64,000 bases of DNA from the NCBI RefSeq assembly GCF_025717555.1, contig NZ_JAJIRP010000007.1, forward strand, positions 62,001-126,000. The letters are read 5' to 3'. A program made the translations under genes and the position numbers. A model generated the notes under the pieces. The model searched no databases, was not told the DNA's origin, and saw only the letters and a list, made by a program, of their open reading frames with translations. Numbering within the stretch: the first letter of the stretch is position 1; each line of letters begins with the position of its first letter. Below, piece by piece: positions 15,936 to 25,036 of this stretch. Origin of the DNA: Paucibacter sp. B2R-40. Its GTDB lineage: Bacteria; Pseudomonadota; Gammaproteobacteria; Burkholderiales; Burkholderiaceae_C.

Positions 15936-17003
15936 ATGTATGAAGCGTTTTACGGCCTGAGCAGCAAGCCATTTCAGCTCAGTCCAGACCCCAATTTTTA
16001 TTTCGGCAGCAAGCAGCATCGGCGTGCCAAGGCCTATTTGGATTACGGTGTGCTACGCAATGACGGTTTCATTGTCATCACCGGCGAAATCGGCGCCGGC
16101 AAAACCACTTTGCTGCGCGGCTTGCTTGACAGCCTCAATCGCAGCAATGTGGTGATCGGCAATTTGGTCACGACTCAACTGGATGCGGAGGACACGCTGC
16201 GCATGGTGGGCTCGGCCTTTGGCGTGCGGGTCAAGGATCTGCCCAAGTCCGAGGTTTTGATGACTTTGGAGGCATTTTTCGTCAGCCAAACCAGTCAGGG
16301 CAAGCGCTGCTTGCTGATCGTTGATGAAGCGCAGAACTTGACCGCCCGGGCAGTTGAAGAGCTGCGCATGTTGTCCAACTTCCAGTTCAGCAATCAATCT
16401 TTGTTGCAGACCTTCTTGGTCGGGCAGCCTGAATTTCGCGGTATTTTGCAGCGCCCCGAAATGGAGCAGTTCCGCCAACGCGTGGCGGCGACTTGCCATA
16501 TCGGCCCGCTCGACGAAGACGAGACGCAGCGCTATATCGAGCATCGCCTGAAGTGCGCCGGTAGCACCGGCAAACCAAGCTTTGCGGCCGACGCTTTCCC
16601 GGCCATCTTTAAGGCCAGCCAAGGCATACCGCGGCGTATCAACTCACTTTGCGATCGTTTGCTTTTGCTTGGTTTTATGGGGAACAAGAGCCATTTGGGC
16701 CTGGCAGAAGTGGAAGAAGCCCTGAGCGATATTGCCAAAGAGAGTGCGATACCAAACAAGCTGAGCGGGGCCGCCGGTGAGATGCTGACGGCCGCTGGCG
16801 AAGGCCAAAGCTACGAATTGGCGCGCCTGAAGTTGAGCACCGATGAAGTCAACAGCTTGTCAAACGATCTGGCTAAGCTCAGCCTAGGGCAGCAAGGAGA
16901 CCGCCTGCAGCGTTTAGAGGCCAGTTTGATGAGGCTTGAGCAGATCAATTTGAAGACGCTGGAGCTGATGCAAAAGCTGGTGCAGTCGGTCAAGCAAGAC
17001 TGA
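15936..17003 (+). CDS. XrtA/PEP-CTERM-associated ExeA/GspA-like AAA ATPase
   Basis: 355 residues. The N-terminus MYEAFYGLSSKPFQLSPDPNF is the hallmark of ExeA/GspA-like ATPases. Walker A is ITGEIGAGKTTLL and Walker B CLLIVDEAQNL, followed by LRMLSNFQ and an arginine-finger-like EQFRQRV region. The C-terminal ~100 residues are a coiled-coil-like linker (LQRLEASLMRLEQINLK). No peptidoglycan-binding domain is present, unlike GspA. It starts three bases after the outer-membrane protein gene. It probably powers assembly or positioning of the envelope export complex; this is inferred from relatives. Confidence 0.93.
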   Translation: MYEAFYGLSSKPFQLSPDPNFYFGSKQHRRAKAYLDYGVLRNDGFIVITGEIGAGKTTLLRGLLDSLNRSNVVIGNLVTTQLDAEDTLRMVGSAFGVRVKDLPKSEVLMTLEAFFVSQTSQGKRCLLIVDEAQNLTARAVEELRMLSNFQFSNQSLLQTFLVGQPEFRGILQRPEMEQFRQRVAATCHIGPLDEDETQRYIEHRLKCAGSTGKPSFAADAFPAIFKASQGIPRRINSLCDRLLLLGFMGNKSHLGLAEVEEALSDIAKESAIPNKLSGAAGEMLTAAGEGQSYELARLKLSTDEVNSLSNDLAKLSLGQQGDRLQRLEASLMRLEQINLKTLELMQKLVQSVKQD

Positions 17004-17074
17004 GTTGCTTTACCCGAGCAATGCAAGTTGCTGAAAATTCTGTAGACATAACTCGTTAGGCAAAGCTCTCCTTC

Positions 17075-17968
17075 ATGTTGATGCAAACGTCAAATTCTCT
17101 GCTGCGCAATGCAATGACCATAGACGTGGAAGATTACTTCCAGGTCTCAGCTTTTGCACCATTTATCGCCAGGGATGAGTGGGATAGCCGCGAGTGCCGG
17201 GTCGAGCGCAATGTGGACAGACTTTTGGCACTGTTAGCACAAAGCAGTACCAAGGCCACGTTCTTTACATTGGGCTGGATCGCGGAGCGCTATCCGCAGA
17301 TGGTGCGCCGCATCGTTGAACAAGGCCACGAACTGGCCAGTCATGGCTATGGGCATCAGCGCGTCAGCGATTTGACGCCGGCGAGCTTCGCGGAGGACAT
17401 TGTGCGCACCAAGCATCTGCTGGAAGACCTCGGCGGACATCAAATCTTGGGTTACCGGGCGCCGAGTTTTTCAATCGGGGCGAGTAATTTGTGGGCCTTT
17501 GATACCTTGCTTGAGGCCGGCTATCAATACAGCTCCAGCGTTTACCCGATTCAACATGATCATTACGGCATGCCGGACTCGCCGCGCTTTGCCTATCCTG
17601 TGCGCGAGGGCTTGTTGGAAGTACCAGTAACGACCCTGCGCATGCTCAACAAGAATTTTCCGTCCAGTGGCGGTGGCTACTTTCGCTTGTTGCCCTATGC
17701 CTTGTCACGCTGGATGATAGGCAAGGTCAATAGGGTTGATCAGCAGTCAGCTGTTTTTTATTGCCATCCCTGGGAGATTGATGCCGAGCAGCCTCGTGTC
17801 GCTGGCATTGACGGCAAGACGCGCTTTCGGCACTACGTCAATATTGAGCGTACTCATGGGCGTATTGCGCGGCTGCTCGGTGACTTCCAATGGGGACGCA
17901 TGGACGAGATTTTTCTGGGTCGCCGAGCCGAGGCTCTTGCTCCTGTTTCCACTCTAGCGACAGCCTGA
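17075..17968 (+). CDS. XrtA-system polysaccharide deacetylase (NodB domain plus DUF3473)
   Basis: 297-residue carbohydrate esterase family 4-type protein. Motif 1 is NAMTIDVEDYFQVSAF (metal Asp region ~17-20). Motif 2 is SHGYGHQRVSD (the two metal His), and motif 3 GYRAPSFSIG. The C-terminal part has the DUF3473 signature FYCHPWEIDAEQPR. No signal peptide is seen, so it probably acts on cytoplasmic or lipid-linked sugars; removal of N-acetyl groups is the expected reaction. ATGs at 17075 and 17081 are both possible. Seventy-one bases separate it from the ATPase gene and 12 from the FemAB-like gene. Confidence 0.93.
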   Translation: MLMQTSNSLLRNAMTIDVEDYFQVSAFAPFIARDEWDSRECRVERNVDRLLALLAQSSTKATFFTLGWIAERYPQMVRRIVEQGHELASHGYGHQRVSDLTPASFAEDIVRTKHLLEDLGGHQILGYRAPSFSIGASNLWAFDTLLEAGYQYSSSVYPIQHDHYGMPDSPRFAYPVREGLLEVPVTTLRMLNKNFPSSGGGYFRLLPYALSRWMIGKVNRVDQQSAVFYCHPWEIDAEQPRVAGIDGKTRFRHYVNIERTHGRIARLLGDFQWGRMDEIFLGRRAEALAPVSTLATA

Positions 17969-17980
17969 GCGATTGCCCGC

Positions 17981-19027
17981 ATGACGACTCCCTTAAAGAT
18001 CAAGCGCCTGAGCGCTCAGGACTCAAGCGACTTCCCGCGCTGGGATGCCTTTGTGATGGCTTGCCCACAAGCCACGTTCTTTCACCGTGCCGGTTGGCTG
18101 CGCATGATCGAGCAGGTGTTCCGTCATCGTGGGTTTTTTCTGTATGCCGAACGTAACGGCTTCATCGAAGGCGTTTTGCCTTTGGCGCAGGTCAAGAGTC
18201 TGTTGTTCGGACACTCGCTGGTAGCCCTGCCATTTGCTGTCTATGGCGGTGTGGCTGCCGATACTGAAGACGCGGCCGTTGCCCTTGAGCAAGAGGCACA
18301 AGCCATCGCCAAACAGTTGGGCGTCGATCATCTGGAGTTTCGCAATATTGAGCCTCGCCACACTGACTGGCCGGCCCAGGATTTATATGTGACCTTCCGC
18401 AAGGAGATCTTTGCAGAGGAAGAGGCCAATATGTTGGCAATTCCCCGCAAAGCCAGGGCAGTGGTGCGCAAGGGCATCAAGAATGAGTTGATCAGCCACA
18501 TCGATTCAGACGTGAACCGTTTTTTTGAACTCTACGCAAGCAATACCCACAGACATGGCACGCCCGCCATGCCCAAGCACTATTTCGCGGCACTGTTGGA
18601 CGAATTCGGCTCCGATGCGGAGGTCTTGACCGTCACCGATGCGCAGGGCCGCCCGCTCAGTTCGGTGCTGAGTTTTTACTTCCGCGACGAAGTTTTGCCC
18701 TATTACGCCGGCGACGACGAAGCCGCGCGCGACCTGGCTGCCAATGACTTCAAGTTTTGGGAGCTGATGCGCCGCGCTTGTGCGCGTGGGCTCAAAGTCT
18801 TTGATTACGGCCGCAGCAAGCAGGGCACCGGCTCCTACGCTTTCAAAAAGAACTGGGGCTTTGAGCCCACGCCTTTGCATTACGAGTACTGCCTCTACAA
18901 GCGCGATGCCGTGCCGCAGAACAATCCGGCCAATGCCAAATACCAGCTCTTGATCAAGACTTGGCGAAAGCTACCCATAGGCGTAGCCAATTGGCTGGGG
19001 CCGATGGTTGTACGCAATCTGGGCTGA
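17981..19027 (+). CDS. XrtA/PEP-CTERM-associated FemAB-like aminoacyl/acyltransferase
   Basis: 348-residue GNAT-fold (BioF2/FemAB) protein. The first domain contains FFHRAGWLRMIEQVFRHR and the second FYFRDEVLPYYAGDDEAAR...FDYGRSKQGTGSYAFKKNWGF, the usual C-terminal signature of this family. FemAB enzymes move amino acids from charged tRNA onto a cell-wall precursor; here the acceptor is probably the exopolysaccharide or its carrier. It sits between the deacetylase, which could expose a free amine, and glycosyltransferase genes. A second, divergent FemAB/BioF2-type gene is at 39312-40508. Confidence 0.9.
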   Translation: MTTPLKIKRLSAQDSSDFPRWDAFVMACPQATFFHRAGWLRMIEQVFRHRGFFLYAERNGFIEGVLPLAQVKSLLFGHSLVALPFAVYGGVAADTEDAAVALEQEAQAIAKQLGVDHLEFRNIEPRHTDWPAQDLYVTFRKEIFAEEEANMLAIPRKARAVVRKGIKNELISHIDSDVNRFFELYASNTHRHGTPAMPKHYFAALLDEFGSDAEVLTVTDAQGRPLSSVLSFYFRDEVLPYYAGDDEAARDLAANDFKFWELMRRACARGLKVFDYGRSKQGTGSYAFKKNWGFEPTPLHYEYCLYKRDAVPQNNPANAKYQLLIKTWRKLPIGVANWLGPMVVRNLG

Positions 19028-19040
19028 GCGCCAAGCATTC

Positions 19041-20258
19041 ATGGCCAACATCCTCTATCTGGTGCATCGCCTGCCGTACCCGCCTAACAAGGGCGATAAG
19101 GTCCGGTCTTTCCATTTGCTCAAGCATTTGGCGGCCGAGCACAGGGTGTTTTTGGGTACCTTTGTCGACGATCCGGACGATCTGCAATACCTCGATACCG
19201 TGCGCGAGTATTGTGCGGACTTGCATGCGGTCCAATTGGATCCCAGGCGCGCGAAGTTGGCGTCAATTCGTGGTTTGCTGACGGGTGAAGCGCTTAGCCT
19301 GCCTTTTTACAGAGATGCAGGGATGAGCGCCTGGGTCAGGCAGATTTCCAAGACAGCAGCACTGGACGCGTCGGTGGTGTTTTCTTCAGCAATGGCTCAG
19401 TACGCCATGCAATTGCCCGATTTGCCCATGCTGGTCGATTTTGTGGACCTGGATTCCGCCAAATGGACGGATTACGCGCCCGATCATGTCTGGCCTATGT
19501 CCTGGCTGTATCGCCGCGAGGGGTGCAAACTGCTGGCTTTTGAGCAAGCTGTTGCCGAACGGGCTGCTGCTTCCTTCTTTGTCACTGACAAGGAGGTGGC
19601 GCTTTTCAGGCAGCAATCGCCGCGAACAAGTGCCCCGGTGCAGTCCTTGTGCAATGGGGTAGACGCCGACTTTTTCTCGCCCGATCTGGCGCGCCCCTCA
19701 CCATTCCCGGCAGCACAAACCCCGCTGGTCTTTACCGGCGCTATGGATTACTGGCCCAATGTGGACGCCGTGACCTGGTTTGCCAACGAGATGTTGCCGG
19801 TGCTGCGACGCGATTGGCCGAATTTGCACTTTCACATCGTCGGACGCAGCCCAACCCAGGCCGTATTGGCCTTGGCCAGCAACTGTGTCAGTGTGACTGG
19901 CACGGTGCCGGACGTGCGACCTTATTTGCAACACGCTGCCGTCGTAGTGGCGCCCTTGCGTTTGGCACGGGGTATTCAAAACAAGATTTTGGAAGCGATG
20001 GCGATGGCGCGGCCGGTGGTCGCATCCAGCACCTGCGCGGAAGCAATCGACGGCGACGTGGGGCGCGATCTGATGGCCGCTACGGAGCCGAGCGACTTCG
20101 TCCGCGTGGTGGGCGAATTGCTGACACAGGCGAGCTTGGCTGACCGCGTCGGTGCGGCCGGCCGCGAATGTGTTCTTAAAAATTACAGTTGGTCGGCCCA
20201 TTTGCTTGGCATCGATCAGCATTTAGACCGACTGACGCAGCGAGACCAAAAGGTTTGA
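19041..20258 (+). CDS. XrtA-associated glycosyltransferase, TIGR03087/stp1 type
   Basis: 405-residue GT-B glycosyltransferase. The N-terminus MANILYLVHRLPYPPNKGDK is characteristic of the sugar transferase regularly linked to exosortase A. The C-terminal nucleotide-sugar domain includes LVFTGAMDYWPNVDAV and RGIQNKILEAMAMARPVV (GT4-type E-x7-E-like region). The ATG at 19041 is chosen because it opens the conserved HRLPYPP motif. The stop overlaps the xrtA start (TGATG), so translation is coupled. Acceptor and donor are unknown. Confidence 0.92.
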   Translation: MANILYLVHRLPYPPNKGDKVRSFHLLKHLAAEHRVFLGTFVDDPDDLQYLDTVREYCADLHAVQLDPRRAKLASIRGLLTGEALSLPFYRDAGMSAWVRQISKTAALDASVVFSSAMAQYAMQLPDLPMLVDFVDLDSAKWTDYAPDHVWPMSWLYRREGCKLLAFEQAVAERAAASFFVTDKEVALFRQQSPRTSAPVQSLCNGVDADFFSPDLARPSPFPAAQTPLVFTGAMDYWPNVDAVTWFANEMLPVLRRDWPNLHFHIVGRSPTQAVLALASNCVSVTGTVPDVRPYLQHAAVVVAPLRLARGIQNKILEAMAMARPVVASSTCAEAIDGDVGRDLMAATEPSDFVRVVGELLTQASLADRVGAAGRECVLKNYSWSAHLLGIDQHLDRLTQRDQKV

Positions 20259-21907
20259 TGGCTTCCATGACTATTCCGCCAGCTTGGCGCCGAGCCCTAC
20301 CAGCATTTTTTGTCTTGCTGGCGGTGGTGTTGCTGCTGTATCGCGATACGGCCTCGGCCATGGTTGAGATATGGAATCGCTCCGAAACCTTTGCACATGC
20401 TTTTGTCGTGCCACCGATCAGCATGTGGCTGATCTGGCGCCAGCGCAAAGTCCTGGCCAATCTGATCCCAAGCCCTTCGGGATGGTTCTGCCTGCCCCTG
20501 GCCGCGATGGCCTTGTTGTGGCTGCTTGGGGATTTGGCGGCCGTCAATTCAGCGACGCAACTGGCCCTGACGGCGATGCTAGTTTTGGTGGTGCCGGCCG
20601 CTTTAGGTTGGCCGGTCGCGCGGTCGATTGCTTTCCCCTTGGGTTTCTTGTTTTTTGCCGTGCCCATCGGCGAGTTCATGACGCCTCAGTTGATGGAGTG
20701 GACAGCCGACTTCACCGTCGCTGCTGTTCGCGCCAGCGGCATTCCGGTGTTCCGTGAAGGCCAGCAATTCGTCATTCCCAGCGGCAACTGGTCGGTGGTC
20801 GAGGCCTGCAGTGGGATTCGCTACTTGATGGCCTCGGTGATGGTGGGTACCTTGTTTGCCTACCTGAACTACCGCTCGCTGACACGTCGCTGGATCTTTG
20901 TCGGGGTTGCCATCGTTCTACCCCTGATCGCCAATTGGGTGCGCGCCTACCTGATCGTGATGCTGGGCCATTTCTCTGGTAACAAGCTTGCGACTGGTGC
21001 CGACCACCTCGTCTACGGTTGGGTGTTTTTTGGCATCATCATGATGTTGATGTTCATGATTGGTGCGCGTTGGTCTGAGCCGGATGCTGAGCCGCCGCAG
21101 GCTATTGGTGCAGCCGACCTGGCCTTATCGGCCGCGAGAGTGTCGGCTTGGTGGCCCTCTTGGGCAGCAATTGTGGTCGTTTTGCTGGCGCCACATCTGG
21201 CGCTCAAGGCACTCGTTTTGTCAGAAGGTCCAGCCGAGTTTGCGCTGGCTGCGCCTGAGATGAGCCATGGTGCATGGCAGCGCCAAACTGCGCTTGCGCC
21301 GCGATTCAAGCCGGTAATAGAAAACCCAAGTGCCGAGTGGCAGGGGAGCTTCCAACGCGAGCGTGCCGATGGCGCCTCCGCTCAGGCAGGCCAAGTCGGC
21401 CTGTATGTGGCTTACTTTCGCCAGCAAGATTACCAACGCAAGCTCATCAGTTCAAACCATGTCTTGGTCAATTCCAATGATGTCGATTGGGCCTTGGTGG
21501 CTTCTGGTACCGGCAGCCAAACCGTCGACGGGCAGACGCTGCCCATGCAAACGGCCGAATTGCGCCGTGCCGGTGGTGCAAGCCTGGGTGATGCAAGTTC
21601 TGTCAATGACAGGCTCAAGGTGTGGCGGATCTACTGGATCAATGGTCGACCGATGATCAGCGATTGGCAGGCCAAAGTGGTGGGCGCTGGCTATCGTTTG
21701 ATAGGGCAGGGCGATGATGCAGCGATGTTGGTCCTTTATGCTGACAAGGCGGGCGGCGATGCGATGCTGCGCGCCTTTTTGCAAGACAACTGGGGCTATT
21801 TGGACGCGTGGTTGCGCAAGACCCGTGAGGCGGCGCGTGTCGGAGCGGTCGCTCCTCGCCTTGATTCGGCTATCAGCGCGGCCAGTTCTTCAGCTGCCCA
21901 GCCATGA
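20258..21907 (+). CDS. xrtA: exosortase A (XrtA) with C-terminal EpsI domain
   Basis: Polytopic inner-membrane cysteine transpeptidase/protease that recognises PEP-CTERM tails. The catalytic residues are visible: Cys184 in VVEACSGIRY, Arg229 in ANWVRAYL and His250 in ADHLVYGW. About eight hydrophobic segments span residues ~15-285. The C-terminal ~240 residues (from LALKALVLSEG) form the periplasmic EpsI/DUF3485 domain with GLYVAYFRQQDY and MQTAELRRAG, the fusion that defines XrtA. 549 residues. The upstream gene's TGA and this ATG overlap (TGATG), and its own stop overlaps the next ATG (ATGA). Its likely substrate in the window is the PEP-CTERM protein at 8694. Confidence 0.96.
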   Translation: MASMTIPPAWRRALPAFFVLLAVVLLLYRDTASAMVEIWNRSETFAHAFVVPPISMWLIWRQRKVLANLIPSPSGWFCLPLAAMALLWLLGDLAAVNSATQLALTAMLVLVVPAALGWPVARSIAFPLGFLFFAVPIGEFMTPQLMEWTADFTVAAVRASGIPVFREGQQFVIPSGNWSVVEACSGIRYLMASVMVGTLFAYLNYRSLTRRWIFVGVAIVLPLIANWVRAYLIVMLGHFSGNKLATGADHLVYGWVFFGIIMMLMFMIGARWSEPDAEPPQAIGAADLALSAARVSAWWPSWAAIVVVLLAPHLALKALVLSEGPAEFALAAPEMSHGAWQRQTALAPRFKPVIENPSAEWQGSFQRERADGASAQAGQVGLYVAYFRQQDYQRKLISSNHVLVNSNDVDWALVASGTGSQTVDGQTLPMQTAELRRAGGASLGDASSVNDRLKVWRIYWINGRPMISDWQAKVVGAGYRLIGQGDDAAMLVLYADKAGGDAMLRAFLQDNWGYLDAWLRKTREAARVGAVAPRLDSAISAASSSAAQP

Positions 21908-23058
21908 GCGCGGATTTGCGTCCTTTGGTGGTGCATGTGATGTACCGTTTTGACACCGGAGGGCTGGAGAACGGGGTGGTCAATCTGATCAATCAGATGC
22001 CTGCCGGCGCCTATCGTCACGCGGTGCTGGCCTTGACCGAGGTGACCGATTTCCGCCTGCGCGTGCTGCGTGACGACGTAGAGTTCATCTCTCTGCACAA
22101 GCCGCCGGGCCATGGTTTTTGGCTCTACCCACAGCTCTACAAATTGTTCCGGCGCCTGCGTCCCGCTATTGTGCATAGCCGCAATCTGGCTGCGTTGGAA
22201 GTGCAGTTGCCGGCCTGGGCGGCCGGCGTGCCGGTACGGATTCATGGCGAGCATGGGCGGGACGTCAGTGACCTCGACGGCAGCAACCGCGCCCATCAGC
22301 GGGTGCGGCGGTTTTATCGCCCGTTTATCAGTCATTACATCGCCTTGTCGCGCGACTTGGCAGAGTACCTGAGAGCAGCCGTCCATGTGCCGGCGCCTCG
22401 CATCAGCCAGCTCTATAACGGCGTGGATACCGAACGTTTCCAGCCGGCGCCGGGTGGGACATGCCGGGTGGCAGGATGCCCCTTCGATCCAGCTGAACAT
22501 TGGCTCGTCGGCACGGTCGGCCGCATGGCGACGGTCAAGGATCAGCCCATGTTGGCACGAGCCTTTGTGTTGGCCTTAAGCCAGGCCCCCGAGCTTCGTG
22601 AACGCTTGCGTCTGGTGATGGTGGGCGAGGGGCCATTGAGAGCGCAGGCGCAAACCTTGTTGGAAGATGCCGGCGTGGCCCACTTGAGCTGGTTGCCTGG
22701 TGAGCGCCAAGATGTGGCGGATATCATGCGCGGGCTACATTGCTTCGCGCTACCCTCACTGGCTGAAGGCATTTCGAATACGATTCTGGAAGCAATGGGG
22801 AGTGGCTTGCCGGTGATTGCAACTGATGTGGGCGGCAATGCCGATTTGGTGCAGCAAGGCCTGACCGGCTTACTGGTGCCGGCGGGTGATGAGCGCGCCA
22901 TGGCGGCGGCCATTTTGAGCCTGGCCGGGCTGCCGCAACAGGCCGCGAGCATGGGGCGAGCCGGCCGAGCCCGAGTTCAAGCAAGCTTTAGCCTAGCGGC
23001 CATGGTGTCGACATATCAAGGCATCTACACGCGAGAACTACTCGGCCGCAGCCGATAA
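21904..23058 (+). CDS. XrtA-associated glycosyltransferase, TIGR03088/stp2 type
   Basis: 384-residue GT4-like enzyme. The N-terminus reads VVHVMYRFDTGGLENGVVNL, typical of the sugar transferase next to xrtA. The C-terminal domain has VGTVGRMATVKDQPMLARAF and the donor-site motif LPSLAEGISNTILEAMGSGLPV with its two Glu. The start overlaps the xrtA stop by four bases. It probably adds a sugar to the lipid-linked repeat on the cytoplasmic face. Confidence 0.93.
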   Translation: MSADLRPLVVHVMYRFDTGGLENGVVNLINQMPAGAYRHAVLALTEVTDFRLRVLRDDVEFISLHKPPGHGFWLYPQLYKLFRRLRPAIVHSRNLAALEVQLPAWAAGVPVRIHGEHGRDVSDLDGSNRAHQRVRRFYRPFISHYIALSRDLAEYLRAAVHVPAPRISQLYNGVDTERFQPAPGGTCRVAGCPFDPAEHWLVGTVGRMATVKDQPMLARAFVLALSQAPELRERLRLVMVGEGPLRAQAQTLLEDAGVAHLSWLPGERQDVADIMRGLHCFALPSLAEGISNTILEAMGSGLPVIATDVGGNADLVQQGLTGLLVPAGDERAMAAAILSLAGLPQQAASMGRAGRARVQASFSLAAMVSTYQGIYTRELLGRSR

Positions 23059-23080
23059 CTTAAAGATTACAAAAGCGTCT

Positions 23081-25036
23081 ATGTGCGGAATCACCGGTTT
23101 TTTTGACACCCGAGGCAAGCGAGATTTGAGTCGCTCGGTGCTGCAAGGTATGAACGACTCCCAGTTGCATCGGGGGCCTGATGAGGGCAGCTTGCACCTG
23201 GAGCCCGGTCTTGGTTTTGGTCACCGGCGTTTGTCCATCATCGATATCGCGACCGGGCAGCAACCGCTGTTCAATGAGGATGGTAGCGTTGTCGTGGTGT
23301 TCAACGGCGAGATTTACAACTACCAAACCTTGATCCCCGAGTTGCAGGCCCTGGGCCATGTCTTCCATACCAAGAGCGACACCGAAGTGATCGTCCACGC
23401 CTGGGAGGCCTGGGGAGAGGACTGCGTCAAACGCTTTCGTGGCATGTTTGCCTTTGCCTTGTGGGATCGCAATCAACAGTGCCTCTTCATTGCGCGTGAC
23501 CGGCTGGGTGTCAAGCCCTTTTATTACGCCTTGTTGGATGACGGCAGCTTTTTGTTCGGCTCTGAACTGAAATCGCTGCTGGCATACCAAGACGGCAAGG
23601 GCGGCTTGCGCCGTGATATTGATCCGCTGGCGGTGGAGGAGTATTTCGCGCTTGGATATGTGGCCGAGCCACGCACGATCTTCAAGCAGGCCAAGAAACT
23701 GTCGCCCGGTCACACACTGGTGATACGCCGTGGCGAGAAAGTCGGCGAGCCACGCCGCTTTTGGGATGTTCGCTTCACCCTCGACGCCAAAATCGACGAT
23801 CAGCAGGCCGGCGAGGAATTGATCGCCAAATTGAAGGAATCGATCCGCTTGCGCATGATTGCCGAAGTGCCGCTGGGGGCGTTTTTGTCTGGTGGCGTGG
23901 ATTCGAGCGCGGTCGTGGCGATGATGGCCGAGCAGTCCAACGCACCGGTCAATACTTGTTCGATTGGCTTCGATGATCCGTCCTTCAATGAGTCTGCGTT
24001 CGCGCAGACGGTGGCCGACCGTTACCGAACCAATCATCGCCTTGAAATCGTCAAAAGCGATGATTTTGATTTGATCGACACGCTGGCGCGTCTGTATGAC
24101 GAGCCGTATGCCGACAGCTCGGCCATTCCCACCTACCGAGTCTGCCAACTGGCGCGCAAGCATGTCACGGTCGCTTTGTCGGGTGACGGTGGCGACGAAA
24201 CCTTTGGCGGCTACCGTCGCTACAAACTGCATTTGATGGAAGAGCGTATGCGCTCCGCCATGCCTTTGAGCCTGCGCAAGCCCTTGTTCGGCACGCTGGG
24301 CCAGCTCTATCCCAAGGCCGACTGGGCGCCACGGGTGTTTCGCGCCAAAACCACCTTCGAGGCGCTGGCGCGCAACTCGGTGCAGGCCTACTTTCACAGC
24401 ATGTCACTGTTGCGCGATGCCGACCGCATGCGCTTGTACAGCAGCAGTTTCAAGTCGCAACTGGGGGGCTACACGGCCCGTGAAGTATTTGAGCGCCATG
24501 CGGCCAATGCCGGCACCGACGACCCGCTCGCCTTGATCCAGTACATCGACACCCACACCTATTTGGTCGGAGATATCAACACCAAGGTGGACCGAGCCAG
24601 CATGGCGCATTCCTTGGAAGTCCGTGAGCCGCTGATGGACCACGAGATCGTAGAGTGGCTGGCGACCCTGCCTTCATCGATGAAAATTCGCGGCGGAGAG
24701 ACCAAATACCTGTTGAAAAAGGCCTTGGAGCCGCATTTGCCGCACGACATCATGTACCGGCCGAAGATGGGCTTCTCAGTCCCCTTGGCGCAGTGGTTCA
24801 GAGGCCCCTTGAAGGATAGGCTGCGCCAGTCGGTGTTGGGTTCACGCTTGGCTGACACCGGCATCTTCGATCCTACTTATTTGGCCCATCTGGTCCAAGC
24901 CCACCAGTCCGGCGCACGCGATTACAGCGCGCCCTTGTGGAGCTTGTTGATGTTTGATGCTTTCTTGGGACAAGTCATGGGCACCGACTCGTCGCGCGCG
25001 ATCGATACACCAGTTGCTTTGGTGGCCGCGCTATGA
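23081..25036 (+). CDS. exosortase A-associated amidotransferase 1 (asparagine synthase-like)
   Basis: 651-residue class II glutamine amidotransferase. Cys2 of MCGITGFF is the glutaminase nucleophile, with further N-terminal-domain motifs HRGPDEGS and NGEIYNY. The synthetase domain has the PP-loop LSGGVDSSAVV (Ser270) and LSGDGGDETFGGYRRY. Both half-reactions look intact. It probably amidates a carboxyl group, such as a uronic acid of the exopolysaccharide or an amino acid substituent. It starts 22 bases after the stp2 gene, and its stop overlaps the next gene (ATGA). Compare the Cys-less homologue on the other strand at 29767-31431. Confidence 0.94.
   Translation: MCGITGFFDTRGKRDLSRSVLQGMNDSQLHRGPDEGSLHLEPGLGFGHRRLSIIDIATGQQPLFNEDGSVVVVFNGEIYNYQTLIPELQALGHVFHTKSDTEVIVHAWEAWGEDCVKRFRGMFAFALWDRNQQCLFIARDRLGVKPFYYALLDDGSFLFGSELKSLLAYQDGKGGLRRDIDPLAVEEYFALGYVAEPRTIFKQAKKLSPGHTLVIRRGEKVGEPRRFWDVRFTLDAKIDDQQAGEELIAKLKESIRLRMIAEVPLGAFLSGGVDSSAVVAMMAEQSNAPVNTCSIGFDDPSFNESAFAQTVADRYRTNHRLEIVKSDDFDLIDTLARLYDEPYADSSAIPTYRVCQLARKHVTVALSGDGGDETFGGYRRYKLHLMEERMRSAMPLSLRKPLFGTLGQLYPKADWAPRVFRAKTTFEALARNSVQAYFHSMSLLRDADRMRLYSSSFKSQLGGYTAREVFERHAANAGTDDPLALIQYIDTHTYLVGDINTKVDRASMAHSLEVREPLMDHEIVEWLATLPSSMKIRGGETKYLLKKALEPHLPHDIMYRPKMGFSVPLAQWFRGPLKDRLRQSVLGSRLADTGIFDPTYLAHLVQAHQSGARDYSAPLWSLLMFDAFLGQVMGTDSSRAIDTPVALVAAL

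Noticed and set aside
23060-24397. 445-codon minus-strand reading frame opposite the amidotransferase
   Set aside because: No start signal or domain; the opposite strand codes for a complete, well-known enzyme.
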